From: Rhizobium lentis
GTDB lineage: Bacteria > Pseudomonadota > Alphaproteobacteria > Rhizobiales > Rhizobiaceae
Reading direction: 5' to 3'
Length of the DNA: 64,000 bases
Assembly: GCF_014200175.1 (NCBI RefSeq)
Contig: NZ_JACHBD010000005.1
Span: forward strand, 1 to 64,000
In this document: positions 35,550 through 45,099 of the stretch, in pieces
Numbering within the stretch: the stretch's first letter is position 1
Layout of the letters: every line of letters starts with the position of its first letter
Notes under the pieces: model-generated
Seen by the model: the letters and a program-made list of their open reading frames with translations, nothing else
What the model was told of the DNA's origin: nothing
Database searches by the model: none
Made by a program: the position numbers and the translations under genes

Positions 35550-36124
35550 GACGGACACCTCTGACCATGTATATAGGGCAAGCCGCTCATAACTGCAATA
35601 ACTGAAATACTTTCCGATCTTCATCTCCGATTTCTGGGGAGAGCGAGCGGCAATGAGCTCGACCAGCCAATTTGAAGATTGGGTTACCGCAAGACGCTCC
35701 GCTTTCGGTGTGATCGTGCAATGCAAGGCGGCCGCCTCACCCAACGCCTATGCAGAAAAATAGGGCCGCTGCAGCTATGCTGAAAAAGCAGGAGGTCAAG
35801 CGGCGCGGGTTCTGTCAGGGGCGTCTAAAAAAACGGAACGCACAGGCGGGGGCAGTCGGTCCCGCCTCTCTACCGGCCGCTATGCTGAGGCTCCTGCGGC
35901 TGCCCTTCTTCCGCCCTTAGCGTGTCGAGAATTCCCGAAATCCCACCTTGCGGCGGCGCTTTGCTGATTTCTCCGATACTCTTCATTGTTTTTGGAACCC
36001 GCCGTGCCGGCGGGCGCAAGATGGAAAGGACGAGGGCGCATCAGAGGGAGAGGAGGGAAGGGGTTGCCGTGACGGGTCAGGAGGCAGGAGAGAGGCTCCG
36101 GCCGGCTCGTCATGGAGAAACGAT
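35550..36124. other. Long leader region before the ParB-like gene
   Basis: About 575 bases with no convincing gene. It is purine-rich toward the end (repeated GGAG/GAGG around 36045-36095) and carries the ribosome site GGAGAAACGAT before ATG 36125. A GTCGGTCCCGCC-type inverted segment lies near 35850. No centromere-like repeat array could be identified. Confidence 0.35.
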
Positions 36125-38260
36125 ATGGCAGAGGCCAATCAGAAGATCACCCTCAATGTCGGGCGCGACATTCCCTTTGATAAGCTCGTTTTGAGCCAGC
36201 AGAACGTCCGCAAGATCAAGGCCGGCGTCTCGATCGACGACCTGGCGGAAGACATCGCTCGCCGCGGGCTGCTGACCAGCCTCAATGTTCGCGCCGAACT
36301 CGATGCCAAAGGCAACGAGACCGGCGTCTATCGCATTCCCGCCGGCGGCCGGCGCTATCGCGCACTTGAACTGCTTGTCTCATGCAAACGCCTTGCGAAG
36401 ACGACCGGCATCCCCTGCGTCGTCAGCAGGGGCGACACTCCCGAGGTCGAGGACTCCCTCGCAGAGAATGTCCAACGCGCCGACCTTCACCCGCTCGACC
36501 AGTACCGCGCTTTCCAGACCCTGCGCGAGCAGGGACTTGGCGAGGAGGAGATCGCGGCACGCTTCTTCGTCTCGGTAGCAACCGTCAGGCAGCGTCTCAG
36601 GCTGACGTCGGTTTCGCCGCGGCTGCTGGATCTCTATGCCGATGACGAGATGACGCTCGAGCAGGTCATGGCCTTTTCTATCACCAACGACCATGTCCGG
36701 CAGGAGCAGGTGTGGGACACGATCTCCCGCCAGCAGATTCGGGAACCCTATTATATCCGACGGCTCCTGACGGAGACGGCAATCCGGGCGGGCGACCGCC
36801 GCGCCGTCTATGTCGGCGTCGATGCCTACGAGGCCGCTGGCGGCGTGGTGATGCGGGATCTCTTCGAGCAGGACAGCGGCGGCTGGCTGCAGGATCCGGC
36901 TCTGCTCGAACAACTCGCGATCGCGAAGCTGAAAATCGAAGCGGAGGCCCTGCAAGTCGAAGAGGGCTGGAAGTGGGTCGAGGCAGCGTTCGACTTCTCC
37001 TACGGTCATACTTCGGGACTTCGTCGCTTCTTCGGCAAGCAGGCGGAGATGAGCGAAGAGGAACTCGCCCGGCACGGTGCGCTGAAGGCTGAGTACGACA
37101 AGCTCGACTCGGAATATGCCGAAGCTGAGGCCTACTCCGACGAGATCGAACGGCGGCTCGAGGAGCTTGGTTATGAGCTCGACCGGATCAACGATCGGCC
37201 TCACGTCTTCGATCCGAAAGAGGTTGCACGTGGTGGCGCCTACGTCTCGCTTGCCGCCAACGGCACGCTGAAGATCGAACGGGGCTTCGTCCGCCCCGAA
37301 GATGAGCCGCGGATCGAAGCTAACGGTGAGGATGCGGCGGAGATGGACGACGCTGTCGGAGGCGACGTCAGCGCATCATCATCGGTCGGAGGTGTTTCGG
37401 TCAATGGCAAGGCGGTCGTCGGCGATCAGGAGGAGGAGGATGACACGCTGCGGCCGCTCTCCGATCGTCTGGTGCTCGACCTGACGGCAACGCGCACTGT
37501 GGCGCTTCGAAACGCGCTCGCTAATGATCCCGTCATCGCCTTCATTGCCGTCCTGCACGCGTTCGTGCTCAAGACCTTCTATCTCTATGGTTCCGACACG
37601 TGTCTGGAGCTGACGCTGCAGAGCGCCAGGTTCGGTCAGACCGAGGGATTGGGCGATACCGTCTGGGCCAAAGAGATCGAGCAGCGGCAAGAAGCATGGG
37701 GTCAGGATCTTCCGAGAAAGCCAGAGGATCTCTGGGACTTCTTGATCGCGCTCGACGAGGTCAGCCGGGTGGCGCTCTTCGCCCATTGCGCATCGCTGTC
37801 GCTGAACGCGGTCATCGAGCCATGGAACAAGCGCACACGCGCGATCGCGCATGCCGATCAGGTCGCCCGCTCGATCGGCTTCGACATGGCGGGGGTCGGT
37901 TGGGTACCCACGGTTGACGCCTATCTCGGCAGGGTGACCAAGGCGCATATCCTGCAGGCAGTGCGCGAGGCGAAGGGCGAACAATCGGCGCAACTCATCG
38001 ATCACCTGAAGAAAGCCGACATGGCGCGTGAGGCGGAATGCCTGCTTGACGGCAGTGGCTGGCTTCCTGAGCCGCTGCGACTGGCGATCGATGATGCGTC
38101 GGCAGTCGGTGCCGAAACACCGGCCGATGACGGCACCGAAGGCACCGGCGACGACGCTCCGAGCGAAGACGAAGGTGCGGTTCTTCCTGCTTTTCTGACG
38201 AACGAGACGGCGGAAACGAACGAGTCCGCCGCGCAGGAAGATCTCGAAGCGGCCGAGTAG
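36125..38260 (+). CDS. Long ParB-like nuclease/partition-domain protein
   Basis: A 711-residue protein starting at ATG 36125. The N-terminal ParB domain (residues about 15-200) shows VLSQQNVRKIKAGVS, RIPAGGRRYRALELL, the box EDSLAENVQRADLHPLDQYRAF and a helix-turn-helix IAARFFVSVATVRQRLRL. The remaining 500 residues have a helical, charge-rich region (DSEYAEAEAYSDEIERRLEEL) and an acidic tail. RepABC-type partition proteins are about 330 residues, so this is a different, accessory plasmid protein, common next to DUF932 genes in rhizobia. Likely DNA binding; exact role unknown. Confidence 0.85.
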   Translation: MAEANQKITLNVGRDIPFDKLVLSQQNVRKIKAGVSIDDLAEDIARRGLLTSLNVRAELDAKGNETGVYRIPAGGRRYRALELLVSCKRLAKTTGIPCVVSRGDTPEVEDSLAENVQRADLHPLDQYRAFQTLREQGLGEEEIAARFFVSVATVRQRLRLTSVSPRLLDLYADDEMTLEQVMAFSITNDHVRQEQVWDTISRQQIREPYYIRRLLTETAIRAGDRRAVYVGVDAYEAAGGVVMRDLFEQDSGGWLQDPALLEQLAIAKLKIEAEALQVEEGWKWVEAAFDFSYGHTSGLRRFFGKQAEMSEEELARHGALKAEYDKLDSEYAEAEAYSDEIERRLEELGYELDRINDRPHVFDPKEVARGGAYVSLAANGTLKIERGFVRPEDEPRIEANGEDAAEMDDAVGGDVSASSSVGGVSVNGKAVVGDQEEEDDTLRPLSDRLVLDLTATRTVALRNALANDPVIAFIAVLHAFVLKTFYLYGSDTCLELTLQSARFGQTEGLGDTVWAKEIEQRQEAWGQDLPRKPEDLWDFLIALDEVSRVALFAHCASLSLNAVIEPWNKRTRAIAHADQVARSIGFDMAGVGWVPTVDAYLGRVTKAHILQAVREAKGEQSAQLIDHLKKADMAREAECLLDGSGWLPEPLRLAIDDASAVGAETPADDGTEGTGDDAPSEDEGAVLPAFLTNETAETNESAAQEDLEAAE

Positions 38261-38329
38261 GCTCTGCCTCCGGCCAATCAAGCCCGGCAGCATGCCAGGC
38301 TTCAATACACGACCATTCCCCAAACCTCG

Positions 38330-38352
38330 CCCGGCCGCTGCGCCGGGTTTTT
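38330..38352 (+). terminator. Rho-independent terminator after the ParB-like gene
   Basis: CCCGGC (38330-38335) and GCCGGG (38342-38347) form a 6-bp GC stem with a 6-base loop, followed by TTTTTGCGTTT. It lies 70 bases after the ParB-like stop and 20 before the next start, so it can end that transcript or attenuate read-through into the next gene. Confidence 0.65.
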
Positions 38353-38371
38353 GCGTTTCAGGAACAGAGAG

Positions 38372-39025
38372 ATGCCCGACTATACGATCGAAACGACCTA
38401 TCACCTGCCGATCTCGCGCACGCGCACTTATTCGGCGGACACTGCGGAAGCAGCATGCCACACAACCATCAAGGATGATGACTGGGAGGAGGCCAGAAAC
38501 GATCACGAAACGCCCGGAGAAATCCATGTCACCGGTATCTGGGAAGGAGCGGATGCCGCTTATCGCGGTTCGGCAATCCCCGTCCCTTCGCAGTTCCGCG
38601 GGATGACCGAGCGCAAAACCGTGCATTGCGAAATCCTCCTCGGCATCCTGAAGATCGTCGTCAGTGACGCTCAGGCGGGGCGCTCGACGTCGGCCGATTG
38701 GATGGTCAAAGCCGCCTCGGCGACTTCACGAAGCGAGGCGATCCTCGCCGGCGCGCCTGATTCGCACCGGTCAGTCGATCTTCCGGAACCTTATCATGTC
38801 CTGGCCTTCTTGCGGGAGGACCGCGTGCGCGCTGCCATCGCCGCAATCCTCCAAGTCGATCACGATTTCGGCGGCCTAGCCCCTGATGCGGTGACCGATG
38901 AGGAGATCCACGCCGCCTGCCTGACGGTCGTGACAGTAATGGACCTCTCGGATGAAACGCGCACGGCTGAATTTCAAGCAGGCATGGCGGCGCTCCGCCA
39001 GGCCCGCCGGCGCCGCAGCGTCTGA
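38372..39025 (+). CDS. Plasmid-type conserved protein of unknown function
   Basis: A 217-residue protein beginning MPDYTIETTYHLPISRTRTY; start 38372 is chosen over an upstream TTG inside the terminator. The N-terminal 75 residues form one block with GIWEGADAAYRGS, and the rest is helical (HCEILLGILKIVVSDAQAGRS). Its composition is normal and it lies between the ParB-like and DUF932 genes, a grouping seen on rhizobial plasmids. No catalytic motif or membrane segment is visible, so no function is assigned. Confidence 0.75.
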   Translation: MPDYTIETTYHLPISRTRTYSADTAEAACHTTIKDDDWEEARNDHETPGEIHVTGIWEGADAAYRGSAIPVPSQFRGMTERKTVHCEILLGILKIVVSDAQAGRSTSADWMVKAASATSRSEAILAGAPDSHRSVDLPEPYHVLAFLREDRVRAAIAAILQVDHDFGGLAPDAVTDEEIHAACLTVVTVMDLSDETRTAEFQAGMAALRQARRRRSV

Positions 39026-39150
39026 GCCACCGTCGCCTCCAATTCACGATCACAACGAAGGGGCTGGACAGAACCACGCTGCCCGACCCTGCCTTTCAGC
39101 AACGACGCCCGGCCACCGCGTCAGGCTTCGGCTCTTCCAGGAGACAGCAC

Positions 39151-40341
39151 ATGAATACCATGATTTCGAACACCCGCCCGGTCTCATCCGGCTTCAAAGT
39201 CGACATATCACGCGGCGAGCGCGTCGGCCGAGTCTCGTCGGAGTGGTTTTCGCGATCGGACGACGAACGTTACCTATCCCTCGGCGACCTCTACGATGCG
39301 GTCAAGTCGCGTGCCAATCGCGCGCACGCCCGCACGGTGGAAAGCTCGGCGATCCGTGTCGAGGCCAGCCGCAATAATGCCGAGCGTCTCGAGCTCATCG
39401 TTCCCGGCGACCGACAGCCGATCGCGCCGACGCACTGGAGCTATGGTCAGCTCTGCAGCCTGGTCGGGGCGCCCGCCACCTATATGCGCCAGCTGCCAGC
39501 GCCGCTCGCCGCGATCAATCTTCAGCATGGTCTGCTCAACCATCGCGCCGAACTGGTGAAGACGCTGGAGTTGGACGACGGCCGCGTCGAGCTGCGGGCG
39601 GTGACTGGTCCCGAATACGGCAGAATCTGGGACCACGAGCTGGTGTCGGCGGTGATGAAGATCGCCGGCAATGGGACCGGCGACACGATCTGGAAGGTAC
39701 CGGGCCTCCTCGACTGGACAAGCATGACGCACAATCCCTTCGTCGACATAACCAAGGACACGACGACGCTCTATGCTTCGGATCGTGATGTTTTCCTGTT
39801 TCTCGTCGACGACACCCATCCGATCGAGGCGGGACGCCTGCCGAATGGCGAACCGGATCTCTTCTTCCGTGGCTTCTACGCTTGGAACAGCGAAGTGGGA
39901 TCGAAGAGCCTCGGCATCGCGTCCTTCTATCTTCGAGCGGTCTGCGCCAATCGCAATATCTGGGGTTCGGAGAATTTCCAGGAGATTAGTATCCGCCATT
40001 CGAAATTCGCAGCCGATCGCTTCGCTCACGAAGCGGCGCCGGCATTGACCAGTTTTGCCAACTCCTCGCCGGCGCCGTTTGTGACCGGTATCCGTGCCGC
40101 GCGTCAGCGGATCGTCGCCCGCAATGACGAGGATCGCCAGAGCTTCCTGCGCCGACGCGGGTTCTCGAAGAGCGAGACCGGCAAGATCATCGAGACGGTT
40201 CTCTCGGAAGAGGGCCGTCCGCCGGAATCGATTTTCGATTTCGTCCAGGGGATCACAGCGTTGGCCCGTGACAAGACCAACCAGGACACGCGGCTGGAAC
40301 TCGAAGGCAAGGCGAAGCGACTGCTGGAGGGTGCTTCCTGA
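39151..40341 (+). CDS. DUF932 family protein
   Basis: A 396-residue protein of the phage/plasmid DUF932 family. Visible blocks are THWSYGQLCSLVGAPATYMR (about residues 91-110), RAVTGPEYGRIWDHELV near 150, LFFRGFYAWNSEVGSKSLG near 235 and ICANRNIWG-like AVCANRNIWGSE near 265. The family is common in mobile elements and may be involved in DNA handling during transfer or replication, but this is not established. It follows the previous gene by 125 bases on the same strand. Confidence 0.85.
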   Translation: MNTMISNTRPVSSGFKVDISRGERVGRVSSEWFSRSDDERYLSLGDLYDAVKSRANRAHARTVESSAIRVEASRNNAERLELIVPGDRQPIAPTHWSYGQLCSLVGAPATYMRQLPAPLAAINLQHGLLNHRAELVKTLELDDGRVELRAVTGPEYGRIWDHELVSAVMKIAGNGTGDTIWKVPGLLDWTSMTHNPFVDITKDTTTLYASDRDVFLFLVDDTHPIEAGRLPNGEPDLFFRGFYAWNSEVGSKSLGIASFYLRAVCANRNIWGSENFQEISIRHSKFAADRFAHEAAPALTSFANSSPAPFVTGIRAARQRIVARNDEDRQSFLRRRGFSKSETGKIIETVLSEEGRPPESIFDFVQGITALARDKTNQDTRLELEGKAKRLLEGAS

Positions 40342-40407
40342 CGATTATAGGGCTGCCGCCGGCGCCCGCCTGCAACATGCATCGATTTTCTCTGTGCGGG
40401 AGGCTCA

Positions 40408-40805
40408 TTACGGCAGAGCAGGCATATCGCCCTCGGAGATGCGCCAAATCCATGGCGTCATCTCCGGACGGGCTTCGATCATCGCTTCCAGCGCGGCTTC
40501 GTACTCGCTGTCGGCGCTCGCCGGCACTATGAACATGGCGGCCGGATTCGGGCGTTGCCCCGGCAGCGTCAGAGATACGATCGTGTACGGTGCAGGTTAT
40601 ATTCTTGATTGCCGCGACGGTTGATGCGCGCCAGTGGCAAGCGCTGCATTCCCGCCATCTGCTTCACAGATTCCGACATCGTCAGGGCGGGCCTTTCGTC
40701 GGCGGAGGCGCGGGCAAAGGCCATGAAACCCGCACCGACCGGTTTTCCGTTCAGCGCGAATGGACGTGCGATGACGACGATCTCGAAGGAGGGCTTCATG
40801 CGCAT
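40408..40805 (-). pseudogene. Frameshifted plasmid-type hypothetical gene
   Basis: The minus strand reads MKPSFEIVVIARPFALNG to NQEYNLHRTRSYL in one frame (stop near 40569), and YTIVSLTLPGQRPNPAAMF to ISEGDMPALP in another (stop at 40408). Both parts look coding and abut, so one gene with a frameshift near 40570-40580 is likely. The family is unknown; it is downstream of, and convergent with, the DUF932 gene. Confidence 0.5.
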
Positions 40806-40857
40806 CGTTGCCGTGCCGACACCAACCTCGTTCTCGCCTGCAGGAGGTGGGACAGGG

Positions 40858-40951
40858 GTGAACTCTCGGCGGCCTTTGCTCTGGCGATCGAGCTAGGCGC
40901 CCGGAAGACATCGCCGGCACCATCCACGCCTATCCCGAGAGGCAGCGCTGA
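40858..40951 (+). pseudogene. Dihydrolipoamide-dehydrogenase-like C-terminal remnant
   Basis: ELSAAFALAIELGA in one frame followed by EDIAGTIHAYP in the next is the dimer-interface end of a pyridine nucleotide-disulfide oxidoreductase (dihydrolipoamide dehydrogenase or mercuric reductase type). The frameshift and lack of any upstream part show it is debris. Confidence 0.5.
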
Positions 40952-41004
40952 AAGCTTTGAAGAACGCTTCGCAGGTCTGAGCCGAGCTGCCCAAAGACCA
41001 CGGG

Positions 41005-41290
41005 GTGGCAGCGTTCCGCAAGACCTACCAACTTCTTATCATCGGTGAGCTGGGCTCGTGCCGCACCGGCGGCGAATTGCTCTTCGAGCTGATCTCACAA
41101 CGCTACGAACGGAGTGCCACCCTGATCATCAGCAATCTTTCCTTCGACGAATGCGCGCAAACACTGGGTCCGAACGCCCGACCGGGGTGCGCTGCTCGTT
41201 CATAGCCACCCCGCCAACATCCTCCAGATGAATTGCGACAGCTATCGTCTCCAGCAAAGTCGCGCCCGAACGACCCGCTGAAACCCACTC
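41005..41290 (+). pseudogene. IS21-family istB (helper ATPase) remnant
   Basis: LLIIGELGS, ELLFELISQRYERSATLIISN and SFDEC match the C-terminal half of the IstB AAA+ helper of IS21 elements; after a frameshift near 41185 the frame NILQMNCDSYRLQQSRAR gives the usual IstB tail. The Walker A half, istA and the element ends are missing. The Walker B Asp-Glu has become Gly-Glu (IIGELG for IIDELG). A dead fragment. Confidence 0.8.
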
Positions 41291-41435
41291 GAAAATCGCC
41301 GCGCCCAGACCCTTGGACGACCCCGTCCGGAGTCTCCTCAGAGCAAACCGTGGCCGACTGTTTCTCTGGGGCGCGGCCTGATTTTGCCCCAACGTTGACA
41401 TCCAAGCCTGAACAATCAACGCCAGTGCCGTTCAA

Positions 41436-42197
41436 TCACTTCGGCTTAATGGCCATCAGATTGCCCAACTCCATCGGGAAGGGAAATAAAATCGTCGAAG
41501 TCTTCTCGCTGGCGATGACGTTCAAAGTGCTCAAGTAACGAAGTTGCATCGCCTCAGGCTGCTTGGCCAGAATTTCGGCCGCTTCCAGTAGCTTCGCTGC
41601 AGCTTGCTGTTCGCCCTCGGCATTGATTACCTTTGCGCGGCGTTCGCGTTCGGCTTCCGCTTGACGAGCAATCGCGCGGATCATCGACTCGTTGATATCC
41701 ACATGTTTGATCTCGACAGTGGCTACTTTAATTCCCCAAGCATCCGTCTGAGTGTCAAGGATTTCCTGAATATCCAAGTTGAGCCTGTCACGTTCTGCCA
41801 GCATTTCATCGAGGTCATGCTTGCCGAGCACGGATCGCAACGTCGTCTGGGCAAGCTGGCTTGTTGCCATCATGAAATCCTCGACCTGTATTGTCGACTT
41901 CTCGGGATCAATTACCCTGAAATAGATCACCGCGCTGACACGAACCGAGACATTGTCATGTGAGATGACGTCCTGGCTAGGGACATCGAGTACGCGCGTG
42001 CGCAAGTCGACTCGGATCATCTGCTGGACATAGGGGATGAGCAGAATTAGGCCGGGTCCCTTGACTCCGGTAAAGCGGCCGAGTGTGAACACGACGCCGC
42101 GTTCATATTCCCTCAGGATCTTGACCGCGGAAGCGAGGATGACGACCAAAATGACAACGGCCACCAAATAGAAGGCAAGATCTGCAAACATATCCAT
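41436..42197 (-). CDS. Slipin/stomatin-like SPFH membrane protein
   Basis: A 253-residue protein starting at 42197 (MDMFADLAF), with AGGAGGAG 6-7 bases upstream; a longer frame reaches into nfeD. One N-terminal membrane helix ([19 protein letters not shown]) precedes the band-7 domain: [39 protein letters not shown] and a coiled [17 protein letters not shown]. Slipins form oligomeric rings in membrane microdomains and pair with NfeD proteases that clip their C-terminus. The nfeD gene lies 28 bases upstream in the same operon. Confidence 0.92.
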   Translation of the reverse strand: MDMFADLAFYLVAVVILVVILASAVKILREYERGVVFTLGRFTGVKGPGLILLIPYVQQMIRVDLRTRVLDVPSQDVISHDNVSVRVSAVIYFRVIDPEKSTIQVEDFMMATSQLAQTTLRSVLGKHDLDEMLAERDRLNLDIQEILDTQTDAWGIKVATVEIKHVDINESMIRAIARQAEAERERRAKVINAEGEQQAAAKLLEAAEILAKQPEAMQLRYLSTLNVIASEKTSTILFPFPMELGNLMAIKPK

Positions 42198-42225
42198 GAC
42201 TTCTCCTCCTGCTTCCTGAGCGCCG

Positions 42226-43629
42226 CTAAGTGTCCTTTGGACGGCTGGCGACCTCGAGCGCCAGCCCATTGCGGCCGGTCACGCGGACAGGGTCACCAGC
42301 AACAAGGGGTTCGGCGGAAACCGCCTTCCAGCGTTCGCCATGCGCAATGACGTACCCCGTGAGCCCCGTCCAACTCTCGACTTTGCCGGAAATGCCGATC
42401 ATCTCCTCTGCACCGGTGGCAACCTGGCGCAAGCGCGAGGTGAATGCCAGGCGAGCAACGACAAGGCTAAAAGCAAGAGTCGCAAATGCAATTGCGCCCA
42501 GTAGGGGGCGCGACACTTCCAGGCCGGGTATATCGGGATCAAACAAAATGGTTGCTCCAAGGATCACGGCTATCCCGCCGCCAATGCCAAATGCGCCGAA
42601 GCTTGGCGAATGCGCCTCAGCGACCGTCAATCCTACGCCGAGGAAAATAAGCCCAAGACCGGCAAAACTCACCGGCAGCAATGCCAGGGCATAGAGACCA
42701 AGCAGGAGGCAGATGCCGCCGATTGTGCCAGGAAGCATTGTCCCGGGTGCGAGAAATTCGAAGATCAGGCCATAGATGCCGACCATCATCAGGATGATTG
42801 CGATGTTCGGATCGGTAATGACGGAAAGCAGCCGGGTGCGCCAGTCAGGCTCGAATTCCTGCACGGCCAAACCGGTGGTATCGAGCCGCACGTCCGTTTG
42901 GCCGACCCGCACCATGTGCCCTTGTGCTTTCGCAAGAAGATCGTTGATATCAACTGCGGTGAAATCGATGGCATGTTCGCGCACTGCCGCGGTGGATGAA
43001 AGGCTCGCAGCTTCGCGGACAGCACGCTCTGCCCAGTCGGCGTTGCGATTGCGCAATTCCGCAAGCCCGCGAATATAAGCGACTGCGTCGTTAACGGCTT
43101 TTGCTTCGTGGGCATTGCTTGGAGCTTCTGCCTGCTTGCCGCTAGGTTCACTCGGCTTCTTTTCGGGTTCCTCATCACCGCCGAAAGGCTTTACGCCGAG
43201 CGCGATTGGTGTCGCCGCACCTAAATTGGTCCCGGGCGCCATGACCGCAATGTGGCTTGCGTAGAGAATATAAGTGCCGGCGCTGGCAGCCCGTGCCCCG
43301 CTTGGCGCGACGAAGCTCGCGACAGGCACCGGCGAGGCCAGGATCGCGCGAATGATTTCCCGCATGGAGCTGTCAAGGCCACCTGGTGTGTCCATTTGCA
43401 AAATGATCAAGGCCGCGCCACGTTCGCCAGCACGCTGAATGCCTCGTTTTACGTAGTCAGCGATCGCGGGCCCAATGGCGCCGTTCACTTTGAGAACGAC
43501 AGAAGCGCGGTCAGACGCCGACGGTGCGATGAAGGCCCAAGCTGAGAGCAGCAAAAACAACAAAGTGAAGATTGGCGGTTGCCATCGCCAACACCTTAAT
43601 CCCCGCGTGACAATCTGCGGAACGTACAT
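42226..43629 (-). CDS. NfeD-type membrane serine protease (long form)
   Basis: A 467-residue long-form NfeD protein: signal/anchor at residues about 17-36, a ClpP-like protease domain with [15 protein letters not shown] near 75-90 and [17 protein letters not shown] near 105 (catalytic Ser with the downstream Lys), a four-helix membrane region after residue 265, and a C-terminal OB fold ([20 protein letters not shown]). It would cleave the slipin encoded next. Long forms are usual with slipin partners. The pair may affect membrane quality control; the nodulation link of the name is historical and not proven for this copy. Confidence 0.9.
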   Translation of the reverse strand: MYVPQIVTRGLRCWRWQPPIFTLLFLLLSAWAFIAPSASDRASVVLKVNGAIGPAIADYVKRGIQRAGERGAALIILQMDTPGGLDSSMREIIRAILASPVPVASFVAPSGARAASAGTYILYASHIAVMAPGTNLGAATPIALGVKPFGGDEEPEKKPSEPSGKQAEAPSNAHEAKAVNDAVAYIRGLAELRNRNADWAERAVREAASLSSTAAVREHAIDFTAVDINDLLAKAQGHMVRVGQTDVRLDTTGLAVQEFEPDWRTRLLSVITDPNIAIILMMVGIYGLIFEFLAPGTMLPGTIGGICLLLGLYALALLPVSFAGLGLIFLGVGLTVAEAHSPSFGAFGIGGGIAVILGATILFDPDIPGLEVSRPLLGAIAFATLAFSLVVARLAFTSRLRQVATGAEEMIGISGKVESWTGLTGYVIAHGERWKAVSAEPLVAGDPVRVTGRNGLALEVASRPKDT

Positions 43630-43750
43630 GATATTTAATATATGTCGGAAATTACAAAGAAAAAGAAAGAGGGCGTCTCATGTTTACGAACCAGCGAGGA
43701 CGCCGGACCTTACCGATTTTTATTGAGCCGGGGCGGCTCGATCCTTTCTA

Positions 43751-44257
43751 TCACGTGGATAGTGTGTGCTTGATGACTCTTAAATGACAACCGATGCAAG
43801 CCGCAAACACCGATATAAAAAGGAAGGTCGCGAGCGGTGAGTAGGATAGCGGCAGGAACGACCAATCGCCCCGCTGAAGTTGAGGCAGCGTAAAATCCGA
43901 AAGGCCGGCCTGCGCAACTGCTGCCCGCCCCATGGTCAGACCGGTCGCGATCAGCGCGATATGGGCATGGATGAATCCTGACCGGTGGTGTCTTTGCGGC
44001 TGCAAGGCCACTCGAATCCCGAACATCGATGCAAGCATCAGCAGGACCATGGCGCTCCAAATTCCAATGCCGGGTACCGCCAAAAGCAGATAGATCGGCT
44101 CGCGCATGACAGGAAGAATTGTCATATGCAGCCACCAGGCGGAGACGCTTGAGGGGTAGCTTTCCAAGAGCAGCATGCTGAGAACGAAGATTGATGCTGT
44201 CGCGTAAGCCAGCGATGGCCCAAGTCGCATCAGCGTGAAAATAGCGATCGGCATAGG
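43751..44257 (-). CDS. Membrane protein of unknown function, four helices
   Basis: About 168 residues with four hydrophobic segments (AIFTLMRLGPSLAYATASIF, EPIYLLLAVPGIGIWSAMVL, HIALIATGLTMGRAAVA and SPLATFLFISVFAACIGC). The start is MPIAIF at 44257, or three codons earlier at 44266. Several histidines (WWLHMT, QRHHRSG, HAH) face the membrane edge, a pattern that could bind metal, but no known family was recognised. It is a lone gene with the same orientation as the slipin pair, about 120 bases upstream of nfeD. Confidence 0.65.
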   Translation of the reverse strand, partial: PMPIAIFTLMRLGPSLAYATASIFVLSMLLLESYPSSVSAWWLHMTILPVMREPIYLLLAVPGIGIWSAMVLLMLASMFGIRVALQPQRHHRSGFIHAHIALIATGLTMGRAAVAQAGLSDFTLPQLQRGDWSFLPLSYSPLATFLFISVFAACIGCHLRVIKHTLST

Positions 44258-44510
44258 GCGTACCATCCTTTGACCCGACGAAAAGGGTAGGCGACGTTGA
44301 TTAATTTTCTACTCTGAGAATCACCGGGTACATGATACCAACTTTGGATAGTTGGCGTGTATCACCTTTGCGCGTGCCGGCGAAGACCGCATCTGTCGTT
44401 TTTTTGCGACTATTTGCTCAAATTCTGGAGTTGTTAGCTTTTTTTTACGATGATTTTCGGTGAGCGCATCCGAATCTCAGGTAAGAATGTCTGATGGGGG
44501 ATCAAGTTGA

Positions 44511-45035
44511 ATGTTGCAGATCAGAGCTGGAACTAAATGTATTGCGTTTTTGATAGCGACCGCAGCAGTTTTGGCTGGTTGCCAGTCATCGGGCGTCGAT
44601 GGTCTTGCTGCCTATGGCGATAGTGCAAAGACCCTTCAGGATGACTCGGCAGTCGCCTTCTACAAGAACGACGAGTTGATAACCAACGGGAAACTGCAGT
44701 TTCAGGAAAAGAACTACGGAAAATCCTACGCCATTTACAAGCGAGCGGTTGACGTTTTTCCGGAGGATCCGGCCGCTTGGCTAGGCTTGGCAGCGTCGGC
44801 CGACATGGTTGCCCGCTTCGACACGTCCGACCGCGCCTACCAGCAGCTCTCGCGAATGATCGGCAACACCCCGGTCTACTACAACAATATCGGATACTCT
44901 CACCTATTACGCGGTGACTTGCGCACTGCCAGACGGTATTTCCTGAAAGCCTATGAGCTTGATCCCGGGAACGAAGTCACTGCCCGTAATCTCGAATTGA
45001 TGAAAAACAGCGTGAATTACCCTCAGCGGGGATAG
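44511..45035 (+). CDS. TPR lipoprotein, TadD-like
   Basis: A 174-residue lipoprotein with lipobox LAGC (Cys near residue 24) and three TPR-like repeats: LQFQEKNYGKSYAIYKRAVD, PAAWLGLAASADMVARFDTS and YYNNIGYSHLLRGDLRTARR. TadD proteins of this shape are pilotins of Tad secretins. It is 3.6 kb from the Tad locus with the bufferin operon between, so linkage to the pilus is plausible but not shown. AT-rich DNA precedes it and would hold the promoter. Confidence 0.75.
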   Translation: MLQIRAGTKCIAFLIATAAVLAGCQSSGVDGLAAYGDSAKTLQDDSAVAFYKNDELITNGKLQFQEKNYGKSYAIYKRAVDVFPEDPAAWLGLAASADMVARFDTSDRAYQQLSRMIGNTPVYYNNIGYSHLLRGDLRTARRYFLKAYELDPGNEVTARNLELMKNSVNYPQRG

Positions 45036-45099
45036 CCCTTCGGCGATTTCGCAGTTTCCATCACGCTAATGCAAGTCGCGCGGAAGCGTGCAGCGGTTC

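Noticed and set aside
35550..36124. Centromere (parS) array before the ParB-like gene
   Set aside because: No repeated palindromes such as GTTNNCNGCNGNNAAC-type parS were found by eye in this stretch.
37379..38626. 415-codon minus-strand frame opposite the ParB-like gene
   Set aside because: Shadow of the ParB-like coding region; no motifs.
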